Source of the DNA: Capsicum annuum
Taxonomy: Eukaryota > Streptophyta > Magnoliopsida > Solanales > Solanaceae
Length of the DNA stretch: 64,000 nucleotides
Assembly (NCBI RefSeq): GCF_002878395.1
Contig: NC_061115.1
Coordinates: forward strand, 158,399,160-158,463,159
Reading direction: 5' to 3'
The translations under genes and the position numbers were made by a program. Below the pieces are notes generated by a model, which saw only the letters and a list, made by a program, of their open reading frames with translations, had not been told where the DNA came from and ran no database searches. Shown here piece by piece: positions 1 to 13,729 of this stretch. The first letter of the stretch is position 1. Each line of letters opens with the position of its first letter.

Positions 1-1752
<1,752 letters not shown>

Positions 1753-1899
1753 GATACATATGCCCATGGTTCGTTATCTTATATTAATATGATGCATAAT
1801 GTTATGACATAACTACTCATAAAGTATACTTAGTACTGAGGCTTTCAAAGTTCATGTTGTAGTTTGTATATTTAATTACAAGATTGTGTTATTTCTTGT

Positions 1900-2936
1900 T
1901 GTTATTTATTCAATATTTTCAAGTACACAGAATCTGTAATTCGATAGAATAACTTCAATACTAGTTCAAGTATAAAACAAGAACACTGTGAAGTACAACA
2001 ACACCCTCAACACAAGATCAAAGTGACCTTTCTAAGAAGTGTGTTTTTCATAAAAATAAGATGAAACAGAAATGGCCAAGCCTCTGAATTCACGAAGTGT
2101 CCTTAAGGAAATAATTTTCCTCAAGTACCCGATGTTGCAGAATTTTCCACTTAGGATAAAATGGCCAAATAAACCAACTGTAGCGGTATCTTAAACAATT
2201 GGAATCTCTTCAAACTCACTCAACGATTAGATGATCACATGAAATGTTTTTGAAGACAAGATGTGTTCGTATATTCAGAAAATTTCGTATCTAAACCTAT
2301 GGATAAAAGCAGGTTTATATAGCTATCAGGTGCCCCTTCCAAAAGAGGGAAATGATTCACTAAAAAATTGTATTCCTTCTAAAAAATCATGTTTGTTCAT
2401 TCCAAAAAGTGTGTCTTTTTAGAACAGTCACAACTATCCAAACGGGCATACCAATTCACGAATCAGTGTTTCTTTTTGTCGAAGGGTTGCATTCTTTTTG
2501 AGATAGCATTTCGCACTATGCACTGTATTTTGAATTTCAAAACAGTGTTACCGCATGTATACAAGTTAATCAAGAATTAAAAACACACAAAAGTTTCTAT
2601 TTCTGTTGTGTTTTTCTCTTTGTTTTTTCGGATTAAATTTCTGTCAAATAAATTTTGTCTAAAAAGATAGATCTCATCAATTGATCATTTTCCAAATCTG
2701 AAGCTGAAGCCGAAGTCGAAGCTGAGACTAGCGAGCGACGACGGCATGAGGCACCTCTTGGTTCTTTCCTCACTTACTATGTGGAGTAAACACTTAAAAA
2801 GTCACATTTTCCCACCAATGTGGTAGAATTAGTAGACTCCAATTTTAGACTACACTTTTCACAGTATTTTCTCAAATTTTTCCCTCCACTTGGTTCCCTC
2901 AATTTTCTATTCACACTTTTTATATTGAACTTAATA
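1900..2936 (-). repeat. Copia-1 3' LTR
   Basis: About 1037 bp, clearly alignable with 7714-8683 over its whole length with many substitutions and small indels. The left end begins TGTTATTTATTC directly after the TSD copy. The terminal CCCAACA seen in the sister LTR is mutated here. Confidence 0.85.
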
Positions 2937-3475
2937 ATCCCCCACATGAATGGAGAATGGCTATTTTTACGTAAAACTTTACGGACAAGTATGTGATCAT
3001 CAAGCAAAGACTGATTGCATCTGGATAAGTGGGTTTCCCTTTGAACTTTCTGTAGTGAACATGCATTAGATGTACTCGGTCAATCGATAGATTTGATGTA
3101 TTTGAACCATCGAGCTTTAATGTACATCTAGACAACACAAGTCATACAACCAACCTTTTACCATTTATAGTTTTCACGGTTTTGTTCGTTTCAGCTATGA
3201 ACACATCCCAGTTTCATGAGAGCTTAGAGAACATGCCTTTACTAACATTCTCCTTGAAGCGGATTCAACTTCGCCCTCACATAGGTGATTTCTAAGCATT
3301 CAATCCTGTAGATTAAACTATTTGGTCAAATCTGCCAAATTTAGATAATCATTGAAAGACTTCACACCATTAGTCTTATCCTCATTTATTAAACATTGTT
3401 TACATCATGAGAATGGGTTAGGTAAATTGACAATGTTGAACCTATCAAACACAACTTTGTTTGATCTCCTTGAAC

Positions 3476-6400
3476 CTAGCTCTTGGGATCTCCAGTTTGC
3501 TAGGTAGAGTTACCACAATGCTGACTTGTCCTAGGACTTAAACCCATTCCCTTGGATGTCGTTTCAACTCCTTCTCTAGACAGGCCTTTTGTAAGTGGAT
3601 CTGACACATTATCCTTTGACTTTAATAGTCAACAGTGATAATTCCACTAGAGAGAAGTTCTCTAACGGTATTATGTCTCCATCTTATGTGATAAGATTTA
3701 CCATTATACATCATGCTCCCTGCCCTACCTATTGCTGCTTGGCTATCATAGTGTATGCATATTGGTGCCAATGGTTTGGGCCAATAAGGAATATCTTCCA
3801 AGAAATTCTAGAGTTATTCTGCTTCTTCACCGGCTTTATCTAATGCGATAAATTCAGATTCCATTGTAGAGTAAGCAATACATATCTGTTTGGATAATTT
3901 CTAAGAGACCGCTCCTCCACCGATAGTAAATACATATCCACTCATGGATTTTACTTCGTTTGATCCGATGAACTAATTTGCATCACTATATCCTTCAAGT
4001 ACCGCGGGATATTTATTATAATGCGAAGCATAGTCTTGAGTGTATTTAAGATACCCCAAAACTCTTTTCATTGCCATCTAATGAGTTTTACTGGGATTAC
4101 TCGTGTATCAACTCAATTTACTAATAGCACATGCTATATCTAGTCGTGTACAGTTCATGATATACATTAAATATCCCAGCACTGTTGCATACTCCAACTG
4201 TGAGTCACTTTCACCCTCATTCTTTTAAAGTGTGAAGCTCACGTCCAATGGAGTCTTGGCAATACCAAATTCCAAATACTTGAATTTGTCAAGTACCTTT
4301 TTGATGTAATGAGACTGTGACAATGCCAACCCTTGTGGAGTTCTATGGATTCTTATTTCGAAGATCATATCCACAACTCCAAGGTCTTTCATATCAAACT
4401 TGCTCTCGAGCATTTATGTTGAAAATGTCTCTACTGATGATCAACATATCATCCACATATAAACAAACAATGACTTAGTGGTTTGAAGTGTCTTTAATGT
4501 AAACACATTTATCATATTCATTAATCTTAAACCCGTTTGTCAACATGGTTTGGTCAAACTTTGCATGCCATTGTTTAGGTTCTTGTTTTAGTCTATAAAG
4601 TGACTTAACATGTTTACACACCTTATTTTCTTTTCCTGAAACCACAAAAACCTCAGGTTGTTCTATGTAGATTTCTTCCTCCAATTCTCCATTTAGGAAT
4701 ATTGTTTTCACATCAATTTGATGGATTTTAAGACCATATACCACCGTCAAAGTAATAAAGGCCTTCCTTTTGTTTAAAGCATTTTACTACAAGTCTTGCC
4801 TTATATTTGTCAATAGTACTATCCACTTTCATTTTTCTTTTGAAGATCTATTTAGAACCTAAACGTTTATTTCCTGGAGAAAGATCAACCAACTCCCACG
4901 TATGGTTGCTTAAGATTGAATAAATCTCACTATTGACTGTCTCTTTCCAAAAGGATGAGTCCGAAGACACTAATGCTTCTTTAAATATTTGAGGCTCATT
5001 TTCTAAGAGAAATGTTACAAAATCCAATCCAAATGAAGTTGACGTTCTTTGACATGTACTATGTCTTGGATTTTCAGCATTATGTACATCCTCACTTGGT
5101 TCATCTCGAGGTCGTTTAGACCCCCACTAGACTGTTCATGTCTAGTTTTATATGGATAAATGTATTCAAAGAATTTAACATTATCTAATTTAATTACCGT
5201 ATTTTCATTGATATCCAGATGTTCAGATTTATGAAACAAAAACCAATATGCTTTACTACTTTTAGCATATCCTATGAATATGCAGTCCATCGTCTTAGGT
5301 CCTATCCTTACTCTTTGAGGCATAGGAACTTGGACTTTCGCTAGACACCCCCACACTTTGAAATATTTCAAGTTGGGTTTTCTTCCTTTTTATTTTTCAT
5401 ATGGAATTGATTTTGTCTTACTATGGGGTGCTCTATTAAGTATTCGATTAGCTATAAGGATAGCTTTCCCCCACAAGTTCTGTGGTAAACCTAAACTTAT
5501 TAGTAAGGAATTCCTCATTTGCTTCAAGGTTCGTTTTTTCCTTTCTGCTATTCCATTAGGTTGAGGTGAATATGGGACTGTATTTTGATGGACAATTCCA
5601 TTCTCTACATTTATTTGCACAAAGGGAGATTCATATTCTCTGCCCCTATCACTTTTTATCGTTTTGATCTTTTTCTCTAGCTGATTTTCAACTTTTGTTT
5701 TATATTGCCTAAACACATCTATTGCTTCATCATTACTATTTAGCAAATAGACATAGCAAAATCTAGTGCAATCGTCAATAAAAGTTATAAAATATTTTTT
5801 TCCACCATGAGATGGTGTTGACTTCATATCACAAATATCAATGTGGATTAAGTCTAAGGGATTGGAATTCCTTTCAACGAACTTATATGGATGCTTAGCA
5901 TACTTTGATTCCACACAAGTTTGACATTTTGATTTATTACACTTAAAGTTTGGTAAAACTTCTAAGTTAATTAGTTTTTACAATGTTTTGTAATTAACAT
6001 GGCCTAATCGTTCATACCACAAATCATAAGACTCAAGAAATTAAGAAGAAACTGGACTTTTATTGATTTCAACATTCATTACATTCATTTTGAATAGGCC
6101 CTTAGTGAGGTAGCCTTTCCCTACATACACTTCTCCTTTACTAAGTATAATTTTTCCGAAAATAAATACATATTTGAATTCATTTTTTTCTAGAAGTGAT
6201 GCAGAAATCAAGTTCTTTTGTAACTCCGGTACATACAGGACATTGTTCAAAGTCAACACTTTGTCTGATGTCATTTTTAGGCAGATTTTTCCTGTTTCTT
6301 CAAATTTAGCAGTTGTGGAGTTGGCCATATATATCTTTTCCTCCCCTTGAGCCGGAGTAAAAGCAGCAAATTACTCCTTATTAGCACAAATGTGATGGGT

Positions 6401-7452
6401 GGCACCGAATCCATTCACCGTTCTCGAGGATTTCCCATCAAGTTGCATTCGAACAACATGGCACACAGATCGTCCATTTCTTTCTTGGACTCAGCCATAT
6501 TTTCCTGCTCCTTCTTCCTCCCTTTCTTTGGGGAACGAAAATCCGTAGACTTATGGCCAATCTTACCACAGTTAAACCATTTTCCCTTGAGTTTCTTCTT
6601 GGGTTAATTGTTTTCATGTCCAAATTTCTTCCGCTTTTTGGAGTTGTTTTGGTCGTCTTCTACAATATTTTCTCCACTTATTTTAGAATTTACCTTTGAC
6701 CTTCTTTCCGCGGCTTTATTATCTTCTTCAATGCACAGTCTTATTGTAAGATCTTCGACTAACATCTCCTTACGCTTGTGTTTCAAGTAGTTCTTGAAGT
6801 CCTTCTACATAGGTGGTAACTTCTCAATAATTGCCGCGACTTGAAATGCCTCGTTCACGGTCAAACCTATAATTAAGTTTATGAGAACATTATGAATATT
6901 TTTAATATATTCAAATAAGGTATTTCTCAAACTCATACCTTCCGCAAGGAGATCATGGATGATTACTTGCAGTTCCTGTACTTGCGATACAATAGACTTA
7001 TTGTCAAGCATTTTAAACTTTAGGAATCTTGTAAGGAAGAACTTTTTGGTTCCCACATCCTCAGTCTTATACTTTCTTTCCAATGCCCCCCACAACTTCT
7101 TTGCTGTTTTCATCCCACTATACACATTGTATAGTTCATCTTGGAGGCCATTCAGAATGTAATTCCTGCATAAGAAATCTGAGTGTTTCCAAGCCTCCAC
7201 AATGTCAAATCACTCTTGGTCAGAGGTTCCCTCGGGAACCTCTGGAGCTTCTTCAAATGTGAACCTCTCAAGACAAAGAGTTGTAAGGTAGAAGAACATT
7301 TTCTACTGCCACCTTTTGAAGTTAATACCCGCAAATTTTTTATGTTTCTCCGCTGGTGCCATTACCGATAGAGCATTCATACGACTCGTTGTGGCAATAT
7401 TAGTTGCTGCCACAGTTATTGCAGTATCATGCACTTGACTGTCTGTAGTCAT
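3476..7452 (-). pseudogene. Copia-1 gag-pol polyprotein remnant
   Basis: Read on the minus strand from an ATG at 7452, the pieces follow copia order. Gag lies at 7450-6600, followed by a zinc-knuckle region. The protease and pre-integrase zone is at 6470-6040. Integrase is at 5914-5390 with HIDICD, SDRG and NGIAERK, so the DDE residues are in place. The RT zone is at 5000-4200 and keeps a YVDD box near 4455-4465. RNase H is at 3843-3595, ending in the usual DPLTKGLS block. At least ten stops and several frame changes interrupt it (for example a stop in the gag FKRWQ block and a frame change at the protease WMDS motif). It therefore cannot make a polyprotein, although every domain is recognisable. 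Start and stop are approximate. Confidence 0.85.
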
Positions 7453-7713
7453 TTTCCTGTCACAATAAGACAAAAACTTTAGTATATCAAAATACTATTA
7501 ATAAAGTTGCAACAACTTTAAAGCACCTCTTGTTTCTAGTTTAATGATGAAGTTTTTATGACGTCCAATCATCAATAGAGTGATCTTTAACTTGTGATGA
7601 AGATTTTATTTCTTCAAATCACTAGTTAAGTTCAAATGGAGTAGAAAACTTAAAGCTTTAATCCCCAGAAACCAAGCAATACAGATTCTAAACTTATTTC
7701 CTTAAGATTATTA

Positions 7714-8683
7714 TATTATTTATTCAATGTTTTCGGGTATACAAAATCTGTAATTTGATAGAATAACTTCAATACTAGTTCAAGTATAAAACAAGAACAC
7801 TATGAAGTACAACAACACCATCAACACAAGATCAAAGTGACCTTTCTAAGAAATGTGTTTTTCAGAAAATAAGATGAAACAGAAATGGCCAAATCCTTCG
7901 AATTAACGAAGTGTCCTTAAGGAAATAATTCCCCTCAAGTACCCGAGGTTGTGAAATTTTCCTCCCAGGATAAAATGGCCAAACAAACCAACTGTAGCGG
8001 TACCTCAAACAATTGGAATCTCTTCAAACTCACTCAATGATTAGATGATCACACACGGTTTTGAAGACAATAAGTGGTCGTATATTCAGAAAATTTCGTA
8101 TCTAAAAACCTGTAGATAAAAACAGGTTTATATAGCCATCAGGTGCTCCTACTGAAAGGTGGCAATGGTTCACTGAAAAAGTGTATCCCTTCTGAAAAAT
8201 CATCTCCGTTCATCCAAAGAGTGTGTATTTCTGAACAATCACAACTATCCAAACGGGTATACCATTTCACGAAGCAGTGTGTCTTTTCGTCGAAGGGTTG
8301 CATCCCTTACGAGACAGCATTTGGCATTCTGCACTGCATTTCAAATTTTGAAACAGTGTTACATTTTTCCCTTTCATTTTTCAGATTAAATTTCTGTCAA
8401 ATAAATTTTGTCTAAATAGATAGATCTTATCGATCCCGAAGCCAAAACCGAGCCGAACGAGCGATGACGATGGCACGAGGCACCTCTTGGTTGTTGCCTC
8501 ACTTACCATGTGGAGTAAGTGTTTCTTAATATAAATACTTAAAAGTCAGCTTCTCCCACCAATGTGCGAGAATTTGTACTTACTAGTTTTAAAGTATAGT
8601 TTTCATATTAGTGTTTTCTCAATTTTTTTCCTTCACTTGGTTCCCTTCATTTTCCATTCACACTTTTCATATTGATCCCAACA
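7714..8683 (-). repeat. Copia-1 5' LTR
   Basis: About 970 bp. Its outer end reads CCCAACA on the plus strand (TGTTGGG on the element strand), directly followed by TSD CTTGT at 8684-8688. It is paired with the LTR at 1900-2936. Confidence 0.85.
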
Positions 8684-8688
8684 CTTGT

Positions 8689-9085
8689 GTATGTCTCTAT
8701 GTGCCTCGAGTTCTCTGGTTTCATGGTGGATACTTAAGAAATTCACTATGAAAATTGTCAAGGGATAGTATCAATATTTATACCAGAGATTGCTCTTAGC
8801 TTTACCATTCCAAAGACTAGAAAGTTATTTCAGTGCTTACAGTAATTCATTCACCTTCACAACTGCTCTAATTAATATAGCTCTTATGGCTATGAAAATA
8901 GACTACTTTGGCAACATGCCAAGACAGCCAATTAAAAATTTAGTACACAACAAACCCACTCAGTTTTTGATCGAGTCACGACAAAAAAGAAAGTTTCTAT
9001 CCAACAAAAGCTTACAAGAAAAGAAGGTCAAAACGGACTACAACTCTCTGGTGCATACAAGATTACCATCTTTGAAATGACTAGT
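8689..9085. other. Non-coding stretch 3' of the malic enzyme relic
   Basis: It lies between the Copia-1 target site and the malic enzyme stop codon, so it should be the old 3' UTR or 3' flank of that gene. No other feature was recognised; the open frame at 8790-9080 has no family resemblance that I can see. Confidence 0.4.
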
Positions 9086-9176
9086 TCATCTGTAGCTTCG
9101 ACAATCAGGAGTATACATGCAACTCTCAGCGTACTTCACCAAATCTGCAGAAACCGAGGGAGACGTGTTGCCACAC
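9086..9176 (-). pseudogene. Malic enzyme relic, last exon
   Basis: It encodes VATRLPR, then after a frame change DLVKYAESCMYTPDCRSYR and a TGA at 9086-9088, which is the standard C-terminus of plant NADP-malic enzyme. The acceptor CAG is at 9177-9179. The first two bases complete the Gly codon begun by the exon ending at 10470. The frameshift lies between the Arg and Asp-Leu-Val codons. Confidence 0.9.
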
Positions 9177-9189
9177 CTGAGGTACAATT

Positions 9190-9637
9190 TGTTGGGTTTA
9201 AAATCGAGAGGTGTCATGTGGAAGCTAATAGTTTGCATCATCGAACAATAATTCAAATGATAAAAACAAACATACTAAAAATGATATATTATTGATATGG
9301 TTCGACCAATTGACTTACATATTAAAAAACTAAATAAAAAACATAAAAACTAATTGAAAGAAAATCCCCCTAAACAAAACTCTTAAATGCATACGTAGTG
9401 AATGTTATTGTGTCATCATTTCAGAAGAGGATGTTATTGTGTTATGGTATGAAAATAGTAGTCTTCTATTTATAAAGTACCAAAACTTTTCCTTCAAAAC
9501 AGAAGTTAGCCAAATATGAAAAAGTTTTGTATTTTTCTTTTACGAAAAGTAAAAGTAATTATGGTATTACTTTTTGTTTCATTCTAAGAAAAATATAACT
9601 TAAATTTGATAAGAAAATCAGGATAAAAATCCTAACA
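9190..9637 (-). repeat. TRIM-like element, 3' LTR
   Basis: It starts TGTTGGGTTT and ends CCTAACA on the plus strand, and aligns along its length with 9971-10391. It carries about 27 bp of extra sequence near 9410-9440. Confidence 0.85.
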
Positions 9638-9956
9638 AATCTCTCATTTTTGGCTTGATTTTCTTGACATAATTTGATCTACCTTCTTCACATGTATGAT
9701 TTTTGTTATTTACATAATCTTTATCATTGCTGTCATGGTTAAAAATAAAGTTTAAAATATTATGGGTTAAAAATAATTTAAAAAATATCTTCTTTTTATT
9801 TTTAAAGATGAAGCAACATGAATGTTGAAAATATGTTTTAAACTTCTTCTTTACATGTAGTTAGACAAAAATTTTTCTTTATCATAAAATTGATTACAAA
9901 TTGATTAATTTGTCTTCATCCTCATTTCACCAAACCATTGAACCTTTGAACCGTAT

Positions 9957-9968
9957 GCTCTGATATCA
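9957..9968 (-). other. Primer-binding site (tRNA-iMet type) of the TRIM-like element
   Basis: Minus strand TGATATCAGAGC against the plant consensus TGGTATCAGAGC, one mismatch, 2 nt from the LTR edge. Confidence 0.8.
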
Positions 9969-9970
9969 CT

Positions 9971-10391
9971 TTTTGAGTTTGAAATTGAGAGGGCGTCATG
10001 CAGAAGCTAATAGTTTGCAAATCATCGAACGATAATTCAGATGAAAAAGAAAAACATATTAAAAAGTATATACTATTGATATGGTTCGGCCAATTATACT
10101 ACATATTAAAAATCTAAATAAAAAACATAAAACTAATTGAGAGAAAATTTCCCTCTAAACAAAACTCTTAAATGTCTACATGGTAGATGTTATTGTGTTA
10201 TGGTATGAGAAAATAAATCTTCTATTTATAAAGTCCCAGAACCTTTCCTTCAAAAGAAAGGTTAGCCAAATATGAAAGAGTTTTATATTTCTTTTACGAA
10301 AAGTAAAAGTAATTATGGTATTACTTTTATTTTTCTTCTAAAAAAAAATAAAATTTAAATTTTATAAAAAATTAGGGCAAAAAATCTAACA
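9971..10391 (-). repeat. TRIM-like element, 5' LTR
   Basis: It ends CTAACA followed by TSD CAATT. Its left end has lost the terminal TG (reads TTTTGAG). Confidence 0.85.
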
Positions 10392-10469
10392 CAATTGACT
10401 AAATTGTTTAAGTTAAACAAGACAAGGAATTAAAAAACATATAACGAAAAAGAAAGGAAATGCACTCAC

Positions 10470-10598
10470 CAAGTTCATATGCTTTGGCTGCAACACTAGC
10501 AGCTATGTGAGCTGAGGTCTTTCTGATATCAACAAAAGGAGGGTATATCTTTCCCTTGGCATAATATTCCCCATTTACTTGAACAGCCAAAGCTTCTG
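10470..10598 (-). pseudogene. Malic enzyme relic, penultimate exon
   Basis: The exon is open throughout, with family blocks [23 protein letters not shown] and AAKAYELG. The acceptor AG is at 10599-10600, and the exon start completes a Ser codon from the exon ending at 14708. The donor is G|GTGAGT. This is the best preserved exon. Confidence 0.92.
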
Positions 10599-10715
10599 CT
10601 GTTTCATAGAAAATCAACTAGTTTTAGAAAAAGATAATTCCTTTTTGGCCCGCAAAAATAATAGCTGACAAAATGTATATGTTTTGTTTATTAAGTATAA
10701 ATATAAATATATATA

Positions 10716-10860
10716 GGCTAAATACATATAGAAGCCCCTTAACTCTTTCACTTTTTCCGTATAGGCACCTCAATTAAGACAGATACCTATTGAACCCTTT
10801 ACCCCTTCACAAATGGTTTCAGTTGAGCCCAATTATCCGATGTGGCACCTTTTTAAAGCC
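10716..10860 (+). repeat. MULE left terminal inverted repeat
   Basis: Inverted copy of about 14410-14558, with roughly 80% or better identity by eye over about 140 bp. Confidence 0.8.
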
Positions 10861-12163
10861 TTATTTTTAACGTGTTGAGTGCATGTATGTAGTCGCCTCC
10901 TACGTGTAAATTTTGACCGATTAACCAATTATATTTTACATTTCACCTTTTCTTTTAATTAATACATAAATATAATTTCCACTTCATTTCCCCTTTATAA
11001 CGTCAAATCCCTCATACCCATCCCCAAATCTCTCTATCAGAAATCCTAAAATTGCAATTTGACTCCTAATACTACTAATTTATGCTTCATCTATTGTATA
11101 ATAAAAAGTTACATAATGATTTTGAGTGATTAGTTCAAGTTTGACACTGATTTCAACATTTCTTTACTGGACATGGACTGACTATCATGTCAGATATGAA
11201 AAAGGTTAGCCTACTTTTTAAACTTTAATTTTGATGTCTTCTATTTATTTACTATATAGTCCATGTTCATATATTTTGTGTTTTGATTTTGTATTTATGT
11301 TGATGTAGGGTCTTGTACCTACTATACTTGAGTTGCTATCAGATTGTGAAATAAGTTGTGTGCAAGACACATCTGGTCCAATTGGCATCAGATCTGGAGA
11401 GGAGAAGAAAGAAGAAAATAATTTTGGAGGTGTGCTAAATCCAGTTTTGAAGTGAAGTTTTTGGATGAGATGGGCAAACTCAGTCAACTTGGTAAGGATA
11501 TTTGTGAGGACTTACTACATTATGAAAAAAAATTATGGTGCAGGGTATATTTTAGGGAGCATTCTAAATGTGACATTGTTGAGAATAATATGTGTGAGAC
11601 TTTTAATTCATGGATTTTAGCTGCTAGACATAAATCTATAATAAGTATGTTAGAGGATACTAGACACAAGATAATGAAAAGAAATGTTGAAATGAGGAAG
11701 TTTGTTGATACCTAGATTTCAGACATCTCTTTTATGGCTTCGCTTGTACTTGAAGAAAACAAAGATATGGCTAGAAATTGCACAGTTAGGTTCAATGGAT
11801 AGATTGGGTATGAAATTTTAGATGGTCCTTATAGGAATATAGTTGATATTAGGGCAAGGACTTTCACTTGTAGAAGCTGGCAATTGAGAGGCATACCATG
11901 TCAACATGTTGTATTGGCTTATCGGCATAAAAGTATAGAGCCTAAATTTTATGTGGAAGAGTGGAATAAGAAAGATACATTCTTGAAGGCTTATGACTGC
12001 TTTCTTCAGTCAATACCTAATATGAAAATGTGGCCTAACACAAGTGTTGTAATGATTGATCCTTCTGAGCCTAGACCATGCCTGGCAGACCAGGAAAGAA
12101 TAGAAAAAAAAGGAAAAATGAGCCTAAGAAGAAGAAGTATGGAAAGCTATCCAGGAAAGGACT

Positions 12164-12358
12164 GATATCTTTTAATTCAATAATTAAATTCTAATATTTA
12201 TAATATATATTTAATATTCTTTATTGTTAGGATGGAATGGGACAACCTGGAAGCTCAGGTAATGCACTAATATCTTTTAATTCAATAATTAAATTCTAAT
12301 ATTTATAATATATATTTAATATTCTTTATTGTTAGGATGGAATGGGACAACCTGGAAG
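12164..12358 (+). repeat. 105-bp tandem duplication over a MULE intron end
   Basis: Two nearly identical copies with a 105-bp offset (about 12164-12256 and 12269-12358). Each contains an AT-rich run, the acceptor TTGTTAG and the exon start GATGGAATGGGACAACC. Only the second copy is followed by a plausible donor (CAG|GTAATG lies between the copies). The duplication creates two competing acceptors. Confidence 0.85.
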
Positions 12359-12369
12359 CTTTAGCCAGG

Positions 12370-12640
12370 CAGTAAACTCTAGCAGGCCACCAAGCTTCAG
12401 CCAGCCACCAAGCTCTAGCAGGCCATCAAGCTTCAGCCAGCCACCAAGCTCTAGCAGGCCACTAAGCTTCATCCAGCCACTAAGCTCTAGCAGGCCACCA
12501 AGCTTCAGCCAGCCACTAAGCTCTACCAGGACACCAAGCTTCAGCCAACCACCAAGCTCTAGTAAGCCACCAAGCTTCAGCCAACCACCAAGCTCTAGAA
12601 TGCCACAAAGTTTCAGCCAGCAACCAAGCTTTAACAGTTC
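12370..12640 (+). repeat. 36-bp coding minisatellite in the MULE transposase
   Basis: About seven imperfect copies of a 36-bp unit (AGCTCTAGCAGGCCACCAAG plus a CTTCAGCCAGCCACC half), encoding a Ser-Ser-Ser-Arg-Pro-Pro-Ser-Phe-Ser-Gln-Pro-Pro period. The long leucine-rich frame on the other strand is only its shadow. Confidence 0.85.
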
Positions 12641-13729
12641 TATGTGTGTTGATACCTTATCAGTTATAAGAGTGTAACTAGCTGGAAGAGGTAGAGGTAG
12701 AGGCACTAACAAAAGTAGGGGAGCTGGCAAAGGCAAAGGATCTGGAAGAGGCACTGACAGAGGTAGAGGGAAAAAAAGTTTCTGATCAGCAACTTGGTGA
12801 CAAAAAGACCATTAGAGCATCAACATCATCATTAGGACAAAAGAAGTCTAAGACAGTAGGATTTGGTATCTACACTGATCAAATGAGTGGCAGTAAAATA
12901 TTAAATGTAAGTGTGAATTACAACTTAAATTCATGTAATTTTAAATTGTCTTTTGACAAATCTAATTTTACTTTATTTTATGTAGCCTGGAATTAGAGGT
13001 GAAACAGTTGTCACTCCGGGTGTTTACAAAGATGCAACTTAAAAAAATATTGATATTGGTTATAAGCCTTGAGGAATGAAGTGAAAGGGAAAAAATGTTA
13101 TCACAACTTCTCAATTGTAGAGTATGAGTCAGTAAAAAAACAATCCAACTTGAAAGTTCTAGTGCTCCAGGAGGAATATGAAGTTGTTGAATTAATTGTG
13201 TTTTTAGTACAATGTATAGTTTGGTGATTAGTTGTATGACTACTTGGTATTTTGTTGGGGTTTTTGAAGATTCTGAACTATTTTTTGTGGTCTGTTTAGA
13301 TTAGTTTTTGATGAACACTTAATGTATGCTTGGAGCTCAATTTGAGCAGTTGAATGGTAGATTATTGTGTTTAAAATGTCGACCAGTTGTACTTGTTCTC
13401 TTGAGCTTTATATAATTATTGAATGATGGTTCCTTTTGTGTGAATCATTTGACAGCTTTGAATCATATAAATGAATCATTTGAACTCTATAAAAATAGAG
13501 TACAGTAAGCTAACTAAACCAATTACAACAGTAAAGCAAAATCAAAACATAGTAAAAGAGTAACATTTCACAACTTATCTTCATTCCTTCTTAATTGTTT
13601 CATACACAACAATCCCACTATAATAGGAAAGCCAAAGAAAAATAGTCCCAATACAACTAATATATTTCAGAATTAGCCAAATCAAAACAGTCCTATTTAT
13701 AAGAAACCTAAGCCAATATTTGCCAAAAT

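Larger units (their letters stand above)
1900..8683 (-). mobile_element. Copia-1, near full-length Ty1/copia retrotransposon, decayed
   Basis: Two long direct repeats (1900-2936 and 7714-8683) flank a copia-order polyprotein remnant on the minus strand. The element is bounded by a perfect 5-bp TSD, CTTGT, at 1895-1899 and 8684-8688. The left LTR has lost the terminal TG/CA (its right end reads TTAATA where the other copy has CCAACA), a sign of age. A purine-rich tract (GTGGGGGAT on the minus strand, about 2937-2947) adjoins the 3' LTR. No canonical initiator-Met primer-binding site was seen next to the 5' LTR. Order on the minus strand is gag, protease, integrase, RT, RNase H. It belongs to the same family as Copia-2, which lies in opposite orientation. 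It sits between the chitinase and the 3' end of the malic enzyme relic. Confidence 0.88.
9190..10391 (-). mobile_element. TRIM-like non-autonomous LTR retrotransposon in the last malic enzyme intron
   Basis: Two direct repeats of 448 bp (9190-9637) and 421 bp (9971-10391) flank only about 333 bp of internal sequence. A perfect 5-bp TSD, CAATT, lies at 9185-9189 and 10392-10396. On the minus strand the sequence TGATATCAGAGC (9957-9968) sits 2 nt inside the 5' LTR and differs by one base from the initiator-Met primer-binding site. A purine stretch adjoins the 3' LTR at 9638-9650. There is no ORF. This is the TRIM/SMART plan, although the LTRs are longer than in classic TRIMs; a deletion derivative of a larger element is the alternative. 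Confidence 0.88.
11309..13120 (+). pseudogene. MULE (MuDR-type) transposase remnant
   Basis: Consecutive pieces match the C-terminal half of plant MULE transposases. GLVPTILELLSD follows a splice-like GATGTAG at 11302-11308. The CDIVENNMCETFNSWIL block is at 11569-11619. A SWIM zinc finger is at about 11866-11930 (TCRSW...GIPCQH; the first Cys of the CxC pair is Phe). A Pro/Ser/Gln repeat region follows at 12342-12677, then an Arg-Gly-rich tail, and the usual ending NIDIGYKP ... TTSQL with TAG at 13118-13120. The upstream DDE-bearing half is missing. Stops and frame changes interrupt the rest, for example a stop at 11715. At least two introns are suggested (before 12342 and at about 12908-12985). 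It is not a working transposase. Confidence 0.8.

Noticed and set aside
1892..1899. Alternative Copia-1 left end at 1897 or 1914
   Set aside because: Only a start at 1900 gives a perfect TSD (CTTGT) with the right flank at 8684-8688.
12370..12640. Regularly spaced repeats that could suggest a CRISPR-like array
   Set aside because: The copies abut directly without unique spacers, stay in frame, and lie in a transposase of a plant element.
12332..12754. Long Leu/Gly/Pro-rich open frame on the minus strand
   Set aside because: It is the antisense shadow of the 36-bp minisatellite and the Arg-Gly tail of the MULE transposase; its regularity comes from the DNA repeat.
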